Source of the DNA: Anoplolepis gracilipes
Lineage: Eukaryota > Arthropoda > Insecta > Hymenoptera > Formicidae
Direction: 5' to 3'
DNA: 64,000 nucleotides
Assembly: GCF_047496725.1 (NCBI RefSeq)
Contig: NC_132985.1
Location: 8,487,501-8,551,500 of the forward strand
This document shows, in pieces, positions 34,108 to 45,467 of the stretch. A program made the translations under genes and the position numbers. Within the stretch, counting starts at the first letter, position 1; each line of letters starts with the position of its first letter. The notes under the pieces were generated by a model. The model saw nothing but the letters and a program-made list of their open reading frames with translations. It had not been told where the DNA came from and did no database searches.

Positions 34108-34590
34108 TTAATGTTTTATTCCGCGCTTTGGTTTTTTTCGGTAATCTTTTCTTACTTGATCGCCGACGTTTACCGTGGATTTAACGATACGCGCGTTAAG
34201 CCCGGCGAAAGGAAACAGAGCTGCGTGCATTTTCGCATCTGTCTTATATCCCGAGCCTTTCATCAGACTGCTTATTTTTTCTTTAGCTTTTCTCTTGAGA
34301 TTGTCGCGCGATTCTTTAAAACGGTTTTCGGCCGACACCTTTAGCGGTATATTATTTTCAATATCACCGATCATATTAACACCTGCTTGTAAAGCTTCTT
34401 TCCCTACTGCACGCGCTCCTCTACTTAGATAAAGTAGTATACGTCTAAATAATCCTCCTAGAAAACTTCCGATTCCATGACCGCCTTGATAAAGTGCGCC
34501 GACGAAAACTCTCGGAATTCCACCACCTCTGCCACTTTGTAAATTGTAATACTCGTAGTAATCTGTTATGTTGCGTTTGAGAACTTAATT
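34108..34590 (-). pseudogene. pVI-like minor capsid protein of Polinton
   Basis: The frame from about 34580 reads YYEYYNLQSGRGGG, then HGIGSFLGGLFRRILLYL (amphipathic, membrane-active type), RAVGKEALQAGVN, LKRKAKEKISSLMKGSGYK and a basic KKPKRGIKH end. The Gly-rich GIGSFLGG motifs resemble maturation-protease sites of adenovirus pVI. The frame is open from a stop at about 34603 to the stop at 34108, but no ATG precedes TDYYEYYN; an ATA stands where a start is expected, so the start codon seems lost. Confidence 0.7.
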
Positions 34591-34679
34591 TTTATCTTTT
34601 TTCCTATGACACCGACGTTCGCAATACTAACGGGTTCGCCTAAAGTGTAACGTCACAGTCGACGTTCCGGATTCGAATG

Positions 34680-35535
34680 CTATTTTTTTCCGAACTGATC
34701 TCTTATATCGATTTCAACCCTACTGAAATTTGTTCGTCGTAACGGGATATAATGCAGAGAAGAGAAATGTTTTACTTGATTCGTTCCGTACTCGTAATCG
34801 CGACCATGCCCCTCGACCGACACTATTCGGAGAAGAGGAGACTGCACATCGCCTGTTATGTAAGGTTCGCAAATATCACAATAAACGAATAGTTTATTGG
34901 GAATACCGCGAGCCAAACTATTGGGTTCGTAACTAAAGAATCCAAAGTATCCCTTTTCAAACCCGAGTTTAACAAAAATTGATGTAGATTTTTTTTGAAT
35001 CAGGATTATACGTCATAAGCATAGTATAGTATCGTCCTTCCCACTTAGGAGCATTATAAAGTGCATCCTCTAAACCGAGTATTCGTAGAAGTTTATCGGA
35101 AAAGTTTACATAATGATTTAATTTGCATTTATTTTCATCACACTCGAGGTAAAACTCTATACTACCGGCGGATAACCCCCGTCGATCCAGACGAAAATGC
35201 GAACCGACTCCTTTACACGTCGTATTAATCGCATCGAGAAGTTCGTCCATATTTTTATAAATGCCAGCCCGTATTTCGTCTTCCTTCGAAGTTATCACAG
35301 AATCTTTTTCCTCGTTACCTCGAATGTCAACATCGGCGAATGTGAGTATATTCTCACCGTGTTGTATATGAAAAAAAATATTGGGAAATTGAATTTCGCT
35401 GAGCGCGATTTCCCATTCGCCGTGTAACTGTATCGATTGAGGCAATTCCGTAATAAATGACGAGGTAGTATTGTCCGGAAAATAACGCATACTGCTATTG
35501 CTCGGAAGAACCAGTAGAAATTGGTCCTCCCTCAT
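34680..35535 (-). pseudogene. penton-like minor capsid protein
   Basis: ATG 35535 lies one base after the integrase stop, indicating tight packing. N-terminal part: FLLVLPSNSSMRYFPDNT and LHGEWEIALSEIQFPNIF, typical of Polinton penton proteins. The C-terminal part (34916-34680) has ICEPYITGDVQSPLLRIV and SLHYIPLRRTNFSRVEIDI. A one-base shift in a T-run near 34975 separates the two. Length is about 285 residues, near the family norm. It would form the capsid vertices. Confidence 0.75.
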
Positions 35536-35536
35536 T

Positions 35537-36630
35537 TCAAAGATTTGTTAAACTTAAAGCGGGAATCCAACTATCGAACTTGCTAGGATAACCACGCCAG
35601 CTAACTAACAGCTGTTTATTATCACCACGTCCTCTGCTCTTTATCACGCGATCGACGATAAATTCTTCCTCCTGTAAATTTTTCTCGACTAGGGCTAATT
35701 CTTGCTCGTAAAAAATACCGTCTATGACCTCGCCGGCTAAGTCACTTAGTTCGTACACTCGCGGTTTTCGCCAATCAAAAACCCGATGAATTCGAAATAT
35801 CTCCTCACTCCACTTCGCCTCGTATCCTTTCTCGAAGGTGACTTTTGCTCTACTGATCCGCACGAGTTCGCCAACGCGATATTTAGCCTTTTGTTTTTCG
35901 CATTTCTCGTTTTTCCAACGAAGAGTTATATTTTCGCGCGCGATGCGGGCATTTTCCCGCGTAACGACCACAGGTTGCATTTTGATACTGGAATGACGCG
36001 TGTGATTATAAGCGTGAACAATATCCTGCAAAACATTTATGTAACGTCGTGTATTTTTATGCCTAAAATAACGCCACATACGTTCCTTGAGTGTTTTATT
36101 AAAACGCTCCACTATAGCTGCTTTAATATCAGGATTGCGAGTTACGCGAAAGCGAATGTTTTTTTCTTTTAAGAATTTTTGTACAGGACGCGCGATAAAT
36201 TCTTTAGCTTTGTCGGTCTGTAGGCAAACCGGTAGACGACCATTGCTTCTCGAGTATATACGCTCAAAAGCTCGTATTACACAGTACCTGTTTTGTCACG
36301 TAAAGGTTCAACCCATACAAGTTTACTAAGCACATCGATTACTACGAGTAAATAGGAATAACCGTCATTATAGCTCTTGAGATTACGGAGATCAATCAAA
36401 TCAGCTTCCCACAAATGTCGATATTTGTCATGTTATAATGTAAACGCGGAAATTTTCGTCGTACCGGTCGATGCAGCGTGTACGCGTCTTGCGATTTAAG
36501 TCAAGAACATTGTTGCGACTAAGATTCGGTTTAACGGTTCGCGTTAAATTGTCCACCGCGGAATATCCTACGTAGTGCGAGGGATCGTAATACAGTTTTT
36601 CGAATTCCGACATTAGAGTCTCATCCAATT
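35537..36630 (-). pseudogene. chromodomain integrase of Polinton, lineage B
   Basis: Catalytic D,D,E residues lie in VVIDVLSKLVWVEP (about 36330), LQTDKAKEF (about 36220) and VERFNKTLKERMWR (about 36110). The rve core is followed by an SH3-like region (YRVGELVRISRAKVTFEKG) and a C-terminal chromodomain with VDRVIKSRGR and YLVSWRGYP-like sequence (LLVSWRGYPSKFDSWI). The C-terminal 190 residues are open; upstream there are shifts near 36270 and 36385. It inserts the element with 6-bp duplications; chromodomains may steer insertion to marked chromatin. Confidence 0.85.
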
Positions 36631-36667
36631 GAGTAAACGTTTTTTCCCTTTCGACGGAGAATCTTCG

Positions 36668-37590
36668 TTATCGTGTTAATGTTTCATCGGTGCTGTCTTC
36701 GCCGGCGGATACAAATATCGTGTCTGCGTCGGACTCGTTTAATTTACGAATGTATGATTTTGAGCGCAGAGTTTTCTTCGGAGTGGAGTTCCCGCGAGGA
36801 TTTTTAATACGATGAACTCGTAACAAATCGCGATTACCTATGAGATTGGAAGGCATGTTTATATCATGCAGTAATCGAGCAAACTGAATTCTTCCGGTTG
36901 CTTTTACGATTTTTCTTTCCCGTATCGCGTCGTTTATGAGATCCGAGATATTCGATCCCGTTACGACTATACCGTCTATAGTCACAACTCCGCGTCTATC
37001 CCAGCTAATCTTAGACTCCGGGGTGTCTACCAAATATTTCAATAGAGCGCGTGCTTTGTCACGATAAGATTTCGGCACGGAGACGACTATTTGTTTTATC
37101 ATTTCCATCGATTGAGCGCGTTTTTTCCCGAAACTGCTACTAGCATTACTACCGCTAATGTTACCGTCACTGCTAATTAAATTTTGCGTTTCCAAAAGTT
37201 CACCGTTATCGTCATTATACAAATCTTTCATGTCTTCGTTCTGCTCTTCATCTACCTCGCCATTATTTTTGCGTAAACGTTTTCTCGCAGCTTGAACAAA
37301 GTGAAGATAACGTTGAAGTACTTCCTTATACATTTTCCATCTTTCCCCCTCGTCGCGGGGAGTCGCGAGATTAAGAATACGGCACATCTCAGTATCGAGT
37401 CGCGATAAAGTAGTTCCAGGCGTCTGCACCGTATTATTATTTTCGTTAACATTTTCCAGATTTTTTTTTTTATCGAATTATCCGACGATGATGCGCTGGG
37501 TGCTATTTCCGGATGATGTTGATGTTGAATGCGCTGCATTCTCTCGAGATTTTCCGTAGAAATTAAAACCATTTTTTTAGCTCTTTCCAT
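36668..37590 (-). pseudogene. conserved Polinton protein of unknown function
   Basis: The N-terminal part (37590 on) has MVLISTENLERMQRIQ; after a frame break in a poly-A/T run near 37470, a 250-residue frame continues with LSRLDTEMCRILN, ERWKMYKEVLQRYLHF, an acidic low-complexity middle, VPKSYRDKARALLKYL, and WDRRGVVTIDGIVV with GSNISDLINDA. A protein of this kind is, as far as I recall, a regular neighbour of Polinton integrases in arthropods; its role is not known to me. It could be a virion or DNA-binding protein. Confidence 0.6.
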
Positions 37591-37639
37591 TATTCAAATA
37601 TCGTAATCGTTAATGCTTTACTTTTTATTCTGAACAAAA

Positions 37640-37980
37640 CTGATATAAAAAGTTGTATAATTTTTCATTTCCCGATAATCCGTGATAATATAACCTCGAG
37701 TAAAGGAGCAATAAGATAGGGTAAGAATCCTCCCCGTTGTACCAGTAGCTTTCTTCTACCTCTCCAATTATCTCGTTTTGTCGCGTCGTAGGATGGTTTT
37801 ATGCTTGGCTAATCGTCTTTTTTCGTTACTTCCAAGCGGTACGTTTCTTTTGAGCGTATTATAAGCGCACTCTTGTATGCACTTTATTAGTTTATTATCT
37901 GCAGTACGTAAGAAAGACACTCTTTGATTTTTTTTCAGATAGCACAAAGTTTTCAAAAGACATGCGTTTCGCTCGCCGAT
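37640..37980 (-). pseudogene. small basic Polinton protein with hydrophobic tail
   Basis: One frame (37956-37768) gives KLIKCIQECAYNTLKRNVPL and many Lys/Arg; after a shift near 37785 the other frame continues with KLLVQRGGFLPYLIAPLL. A basic body with a GGFLPxL hydrophobic end suggests a core or minor capsid peptide. The start is uncertain (37956 or a little upstream). It lies between the ATPase and the conserved unknown. Confidence 0.5.
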
Positions 37981-38190
37981 TGATCGTCTAGCAGTTTTTA
38001 TTGCTCCGTCCGACGAATTCCGCGACGTGACAAAGGATATTTATTTTCTTTTACCATTACGATGTAATAGCGCAACTGGCAAGATGCGTATGTAATCACC
38101 TTCCTTTTATATACCCTCTCCTCTATTGCTCGATCTACGAGGTACGTAGACGTAATGCAGCGAATCGTCGGGAAAGATACACGTCCGAAA

Positions 38191-38880
38191 TCAATATTCG
38201 TCTGTAGTCGATTGTTTTAAATCAAGCAATAAATACCCATGCGGTCTCGAGGTTGCGTTGTAGTATGCTTCTTCCATAAACTTTGGGTCGTCGGGATATA
38301 CTTGATGTGTTAAATGACGAATTTGGGCACGATCACGCGAATTTTTGAAAACAACTATATAATTCGCGTTGAGAGATATGTCACGCTGTCCACGCCCCTG
38401 ATGGAACAGATTTTGTGAGATAAGAATAACACTGAGATTCTTATGATGGCTTCCTTTCGTAAACAGATCCACGATAGCATCGCACGATGATGATTCTCTC
38501 AGAAGATCGTCGATTATTACCAATTTCGGAGAAAGCGGATCGTTGGAATAATCTTCCGGGCGCGGCAATCCCTCTCGAAATTCGATTATATTTTTTTTCG
38601 CGTTTCTCAAAGTATTATTACCGCTAAAGTATCCGCTTCTTCGCGCGCTTTTCTCTTCTACTTCTCTTTCACTCACAGCGTGTTGTAAGCGCTGATACGC
38701 ATCTTGCCACTCGGCGTAATAAAATAAAATTCTCTTGAATCGTACATCGGACATGATTGATAAACTTCGAAAGAAAGTTTCCACGAAAATCGTTTTTCCG
38801 CATCCCGTAGAACCGCAGACGATCGACGTCCAAAGATGTTTCCAACGTACATCCATTTTGCAAAATGAGCGATTGCGCAT
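38191..38880 (-). CDS. Polinton packaging ATPase (FtsK/HerA type), intact
   Basis: A 229-residue frame with ATG 38880 and TAA at 38218 region downstream reaching 38191. Walker A is VCGSTGCGKTIFVETF; Walker B is SPKLVIIDDLLRE; a sensor-like block is SVILISQNLFHQGRG, followed by SLNANYIVVFKNSRD. The length fits Polinton/adenovirus IVa2-like packaging ATPases. The protein differs strongly from the ATPase at 24450-25097 (lineage A). It is one of few uninterrupted genes in the element. It would pump the linear genome into the capsid. Confidence 0.85.
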   Translation of the reverse strand: MRNRSFCKMDVRWKHLWTSIVCGSTGCGKTIFVETFFRSLSIMSDVRFKRILFYYAEWQDAYQRLQHAVSEREVEEKSARRSGYFSGNNTLRNAKKNIIEFREGLPRPEDYSNDPLSPKLVIIDDLLRESSSCDAIVDLFTKGSHHKNLSVILISQNLFHQGRGQRDISLNANYIVVFKNSRDRAQIRHLTHQVYPDDPKFMEEAYYNATSRPHGYLLLDLKQSTTDEY

Positions 38881-39530
38881 TTACACACAAATTCATAAAT
38901 GAAATAAGTTCAGCGTCACCCTTACAAATAATAATAAGCTTATTAAAAATGCGCATGCGCGATAAATTTTTAATTAAACGTTGGAATGCAGAGGAATAAG
39001 CTTATCAACGCTTCGGGGTCCTCCACCCGCGGCGGTCGCGTGCTCGCGCAAGCGAATATCTCGGTGAGCGTAATGACGCGGTGATAAGCTGTATCTTTAG
39101 TAAAAATACTCTCACCAGCATATATATGCTCGCGATAACAAGGGATTGAGCGTACGCGCAATTTTTAAAAAAATTATTGTTTTACTAAATAAAAAATATA
39201 CCACTTAAAAACTAAATTAATAAAACTAAAAAATATAAAAAGTTGGAAGGAAATAGGAGCAGTATTTTTATTAAAAATGAATTTTTATTTTTATATATGC
39301 ATTTACATAGCATTTTTCTTATTAGCTATATTTACATTTTTCAACTAAACTAAGATTTACATTTTGTTATAAAAAAAATTACAGCTATATTTAAAACTAA
39401 AATTTTATTTTACAAAACTTTACATTTTGACAATATTTATGTTTTACGCAGGGTGGGCGGAAAACGTGCGCAATTCTATATTTTTACACGCAAAGTTAGA
39501 GGAGTGAACAAAAAAGTATGCTAATATCTA
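38881..39530. other. Polinton intergenic region
   Basis: AT-rich 39170-39530 has no gene. A 63-codon minus frame at 38970-39161 contains no known motif. A GC-richer patch (39010-39140) upstream of the ATPase could hold its promoter. Confidence 0.4.
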
Positions 39531-42500
39531 TCAAGTTTCTGATAAATACCCGTACGGTAGAGAATATCGTTTTGTTTTTATAAATCTTCGTTTTAATAGC
39601 ACAGGCGCACATCTTTTTGTTTCATCACGCGTAAAATTTCGAATAATTATATCATGAAACACTGTGCGCCGAATGGCTTTAAACCGAAGATTTATCCTCG
39701 ATTCAGGGGTTGTTTCTTCTATTTGTTCCTCTGCCTGTTCCTCTCTTTGTCTTTGTAATAATAATTCTCTAATGCTAATAAAATTAACTAAACGCGAGTT
39801 TTCAAAATTCAGGGTTATACCCTTTACTTTACAAACTTCGCGAATGAGTCCATCGGGTGTACGAACCACATACGCGTAAAATTTCGGTCCACCGGATACG
39901 AACGATTCTATATAGCTACCCTCGCCGTAGTTTGCGAGTTCATCCGTCATATCGCCTAAAAAATTACCCGTACGCGGTTCGTATTCCTGAGGATCGCCGG
40001 TACTCACGTATATACATGAATCGGTATCATAATACAAAACGCGGCTTTCTAATTTTTCTAAATATCCGTATAATTTTAATCTTGCTTGTGCCGTTGTGTA
40101 AGCTGCTATTACTACATTAGTAAGAGGCGATGGTACGATTGTTTCTTGTCGCATTCGTGACGGAACATATATTACCTCGTCGTTTACGAGCAATATATCG
40201 GTTATTTCATGTTGCGGGCTAGTGAGTAGGCTCATTAATTTCTGCTGCGTTTTAACGATGTTAGTATGTGGCAAGTTTTCGCGTTGACCAAATTTTCCCC
40301 AAAAAGAATTTAACGCTAGTTTTGCGACCGAACGTAAACCGGGGTTATGTACGATGTTATTTTTCTCAAGAGCAATACCTTCTGTTTCCTCGTACTCACA
40401 AAGATATCGCTCTTTAGCATCGTCATCCTTGCATTCGCTCGGCCAACCACTAGCCTCCTGCTTTAATTGTAAAAATGTGTTTATATATTCGGCGAATAGA
40501 CCTCCCTGGCGCGTGGTGTGATTATAACGAGTGACATTATACTGTCAAATCTCACTAACCTCTGTCACAAAATAACCTTTCTCCATAGCTTTCTTTAATT
40601 CGCACGATATCCATGTACCTTCGAATTCGCGTTCGGAAGGTTCATGAGCGCACGCGGATTGAGAAAATGTTTCGCAACAAGCACGACACAATGCGAATAA
40701 TAATTTACCCTGCACGCGATAGGGTAATACAGGGTGAAAAAGATTGCGGGAAGGGAGTACTCTGCAACGAACAATTCCTTCGACCGAGTCGAAATTATAT
40801 CCCGGTGATATTTCGATTAATTCCGCGCATTCCTCGCCTACGTATACCGTTGGATGCTCGATTGGAAAAACACCGGTTTTCAACACATACGGGTACAGTG
40901 AACATACATCAACGTATCGTATCTTCTCCGTTCCCGTAATCTCGTAGCGCGTCACAATATTTTCCGTGCGCTCTTCGTAGAAGGAGTGTCGAGGATCGAG
41001 CGATTCGTTGTCTAACATTTGATGATGTAAATATTCACGCATCTCAACATTTTCATTTATATCGTGATCAAAGTCGCACTCCCATTTCTCTATCACCCTG
41101 TATTCCCGTGTTCAAAGACGCGATGTCGTTGCGACGGTATGCTCATAACGTAAATCGTTTGTATCGGTATGATCTGACGAAAGCGGTTATCGCGATTGAC
41201 TCGAAAACATCTCGGACAACCATGCCAGAAACATCCGTGAAACTGTAACACGTAATATTGCATTACTCCGTTTTCCACAGACTCGTAGTACCCATCGACA
41301 AGCGTGCCATCGGGTAAACGATATTCCCTGCTTCGCCCTGCGTGGATAATGCGATGACCGAGCTCACGCTCCTTCCACACTAACCACTGTAGAGCTTTGC
41401 GCGACTGAATATTTACACGTCTGTAACCACCCGCAGGAATAACACCTATCTCTCTTTGCACGCGTCATCTCTGAGTGCCATGCCAAAAATTTTTCGCGTT
41501 CTTTCACCTGCATGGAATCAGGTGAATAATATTGTACATCGGGCAGTGGACCGACATAAGATTGATTATCGATAGTATTAAATAAGTGAGGAAAAATACC
41601 TTTATTCGAAATATCCGTCAGACCAAAAGCCTTAGATAATTCGAATAAACGCATTGGCATATAATTAACACTATCGATAAATTTTGTACGTCCCACCGTT
41701 AATACAACTACTTTCGTTCCGTTTAAAATTACTCGCGGCTCTAACGAGATACGGTTTTCCACGATATGATGTAAAATAAATTGAGCATCAAACGATTTAG
41801 CGTTATGTGCGATACAAATTATTTGTTTAAAATATTTTGTCGGACGTGTTACAAAATTCCTATACGGGATTACGATGAAATATATATTCCCGAATCCCGC
41901 ACCAACGACATCGCACCGAGGTTTCATTTATTTCCGCGCATGACTCGCAAATTTGATGAGCGACACAGAGCGTAAGCACGTGAATTTTTACATTCGTGGT
42001 ACCGTGGAGCGTTTTGTCTTGCCTCGTCTCAAAGTCGTAAAACACGAATGCTACACGGCTTTTTTTACGTGCGGATATACAATTATTTTCGCCACCGTTC
42101 CTCCGTTGTTGTTGCTCCCCATTCTCTTCGATAAATTCCGCACAATAAGGATTGAAATTATCGCCGCGCCGAATAAGTAACATATAACAAAGATGGTTCA
42201 GCGATTGTAAAGAATGACACACGGCACAATAAGCCATGTCGCATTCGTGTTGTTTATTTCTTTGAATTAACCGGCCGCAATCATTACAAGATCGTACAAT
42301 TTCGCAAACGCTTTTTTGCGATTTTCCATCGTATGATTTCCGCGCACAATGACGCTCCAAGCACTCACGATTAAAAAATCCCCGTCCACAATTATCGCAC
42401 CTAATATATGGCGTATCTGTTTACTCGCACGGCGGTATCGCGTTACATCGCGGACATTTGTTAGAGCATCAATGCTCCCCCTTATCGGAGCGATAACTTA

Positions 42501-43550
42501 AATTACACGGAACGTAGTATCCTCGCCCACCCGCGGCGGCCCTTAAATTTAAAATTACGTCGAAATGCTTTATGTCCGGATGAAATAATATATTTAAGCA
42601 CGTACTTGTCTCTCTCTGTAGAGAGGCTAAGAATTCAATCCCGTTGTACAACGGTTTACCGCCTCGACCAAAAGCAACGATATTATATATCACTATAGCA
42701 ATATTATCCCCGGCGAGATATTATTGAAAGCGTTCGATTGTGGGAATTTCGCTTCCTTCCTCAGGAATCGTGACACCTGCATTCCTCGTAAGTTGCAACG
42801 CTAAGTCGCGTTGTAACACAGAGTTTTGTCGTCTCACTGCGTTCCATTTTTCATGTAACTCTCCCGTGCGCAAATTTCCACGCTCGTTAAAAATTTGAGC
42901 GGATACAAGCGCACGAGGGAGACATAAATTGTCCGAATTGGAAATCATTAAAATCGAACGCTTAACAATAATATCCCGCGTAAGTGCGTTACGTCCGCAT
43001 CCCTGAGGAGGAGTAACTTTAGAAACGCGGATATTAAACGCTAGAGCTATATCATGACCGTCGCAACTTTGCGCTAACGAACTAACAAGATTCCAAATAT
43101 TCTCGTAAGTCAAGTCGCGAAATGGTCGGAACGATATACCTGCGGGTCCACGCGTAAAATTTCCGGAATCAAAAGTCATCCCGACGTAATCACCTGATAC
43201 ATACGAACGCGTTACGTATGTGTGAAGTTCCCGAAACGCGTTCTCTAGCCAGTTATATATATTAGCTCCCTCGGGTGCGGGTCGGATACGAAAACTAATT
43301 TCGCGTCCCTCTATACCGAAATTTCTAAATTGACGCACGTTTTCTGATAATAATACAATACTTCTAAAATTATTTTCTACCTGATCGCCAGTATATACAC
43401 CCTCCTTTTCTCTTTTATCGGGCTCGTTTTCCACAGCGTTAAGTATTTCCTCATCTGCATGCGAGTGATTTTCTTCTTCTCTTACGCGTACTTGTTGATG
43501 TTGATCTTGTTGACGTTGTATTTCGCCGCTTCTTCCACCCCCGATCTGTA
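39531..43550 (-). pseudogene. protein-primed DNA polymerase B (pPolB)
   Basis: This replicates the linear genome from a terminal protein. Blocks in order: N-terminal region (43434-42721), Cys-rich segment (CPRCNAIPPC; CDNCGRGFF), exonuclease with CIAHNAKSFDAQFILHH (about 41800), QFHGCFWHGCPRCF (about 41230), DVCSLYPYVL (about 40930), GGLFAEYINTFLQLKQEASG (about 40490) and the catalytic YYDTDSCIYV (about 40020). In-frame stops at 42721, 42469, about 42423 and 40545 and shifts near 41880 and 41460 break it. No ATG opens the 5' end: the frame runs up to a strong acceptor (43551), so it is probably spliced to the exons at 43825-44353. Confidence 0.88.
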
Positions 43551-43655
43551 CTGTGAAAAATAAGAATAATTAAATTATTTTTATGAAATATTTTGTAAAA
43601 TATTTCTTTCTTACGTTTAAATTTTGTTAATAATGTAAAATTGTTACGTTATTAT

Positions 43656-44353
43656 TTATGAAAGCGGTTCCTCTGTGTCATTCTCTTCCCCCTCTGTTAA
43701 ATCGATAACAGGAGGTTCTGCAGTTAACACTATGCGAGCCCGTCCTGAAATGTACGGTATTTTAAAATTTGAAAAATAATATTTTGTTTTTCATCAACGC
43801 TATAAAATATGTGTTAAAACTTACGTGAAGGTCCCGCCTCTGGCGACGTGTCTGCTTGACGTCTCCTGCGTAAACTTAATTTACCGGTTCGATCTTCGTT
43901 TATTCGAGGGTGACGATTTCCTTCAACTCTCGCGATCGCGATCGGGCGCGTTGAGTCTAAAAATTGTTTGATTTAAATAACATATTTTTATAATTTTAAA
44001 CCCGATAAAAGTAAAAATAAAAACTTACCATTCGAATTCTGGAGAAATCGATGAAAATGCAGCCGAAGAAATTCTATGTGCCCATCAGCATCGCTCTCTT
44101 TTTCATCAAAACAGATCCGCGATTCGATAACTTCTCCGACGATATTCAAAAGTTCGCGAAAATTGCAAAAATGCCCTAGGCGGAATAATACCGCGAGCAC
44201 CACGCTAGGACACTCGCCAGCGAATTTTCCGAAGACGCTATAATTTTTTTCGTCGTCGCTTGTTAATCCCGATAACAATTTGTCAAATTTCTGGCCGCAT
44301 AAACTCTGTGCCAGTGAAAGGCAAATTTCTACAACGTTTTTAAGATTCGACAT
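43656..44353 (-). CDS. spliced Polinton gene with SUMO-interaction-type motif
   Basis: Three exons keep one frame across two GT-AG introns: exon 1 ATG 44353-44029, intron 44028-43957 (72 bp), exon 2 43956-43825, intron 43824-43745 (80 bp), exon 3 43744-43656. The product has 181 residues: a helical N-terminal part (VVEICLSLAQSLCGQKF; LAVLFRLGHFCNFRELL), a basic middle (GKLSLRRRQ) and an acidic tail PPVIDLTEGEEND, a textbook SUMO-interacting motif. Exon 2 can equally splice in frame to 43550, the open 5' end of pPolB. It is uninterrupted. Function unknown; a nuclear, SUMO-binding role is an inference. Confidence 0.7.
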
Positions 44354-45467
44354 GATAATTAATTATTTGCACTGTAACTCGCGTGATGGATAAAATTCAA
44401 ATTCGGAACTTAAAATGTACTTTTTCCAATACGGAGAACCATATTTATACATTTTAAAGAAAACGCCTCTTTAGGAAGAGGGGAAAATTCTTTGATTTTG
44501 CATTGGTCGGATTGTTAAACAAAATGCGATAGGACAATACAATGCAAAACTTTCGAAAGAATGTTTTATTATTATATTTTCTTCTTTTATGGTGGATTAA
44601 CGGTAAGTTCAAAGAAAGTTTTGGAAATAATCTATTTCCCACGTTTACATTTCTTTTCTTGTTACGTACGATAATAAACGAATATTCCTTTTTTGTTACG
44701 TAAAGTAATCTTTATTATTTTCTTTATTTCCGCGGCGGCTCGTTATAAGAAATATGTCGTGAAAAAATTTCGGTAATCTTTATTATTTTCTTTATTTTCT
44801 CGCCGACTATTTATAAGAAATATATCGTGAAAAAAATTTCGGAAAAACCAACAAGCAATAAACGCTTATTCCTTTTTTTTTTTTTTTTTTTTTTTTTGTT
44901 ACGCGAAATAATCTTTATTATTTTCTTTATTTTCCCGGCGGCACGTTATAAGAAATATGTCGTGAAAAAAATTTCGGGAAAACCAACAAGCAATAAATAA
45001 ATATCTTTTTTTTTATAACTTTTATATGTGACGCAAGGTTTTATTTTTTTTCTTGGCACTTTTTAGAAATTCTTTCTCTAAATTTATATTGAATACAATT
45101 TTATATATATATATATATGAAAAATTTTCTTTTATTATATTTTTCTTGATTTTTGTAAAACTACGTTATGAAAATATTATTCTCTGAACTTTAGACGCGA
45201 CACAGGCAAGCTATGGAGGGTAACGTACATTTTTATAATCTATTTTTTAAATTGATTTAAAATTCCATACACATAATTTTTTATTATTCTGCGCGCGCAT
45301 TTCCCCCACCACTTTTCTATTTCATCTTTCTAATTTAAGTATTGGGGAAAATTAAGTTCGTTTCCTGCCATCCGAACTAGCAAGTTCAACTGTAAAAGTT
45401 CGTTGTTTTCGTTTGTATTCTGTGCGTGATTATTCGAACTTCGATTTTCTACGCAGAAGCAGCTATC
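44354..45467. other. Polinton intergenic region with tandem repeat
   Basis: Region between the two divergent genes. At about 44700-45005 a unit of 70-100 bp is present three times (TAATCTTTATTATTTTCTTT, then GTTATAAGAAATATGTCGTG, AAAAAATTTCGG), with a T20 run at 44877-44896. No gene. It probably holds the divergent promoters. Confidence 0.6.

Noticed and set aside
45426..45467. Upstream GTG as start of the opposite-strand Polinton gene
   Set aside because: In a eukaryotic nuclear context the in-frame ATG at 45468 is the reasonable start.
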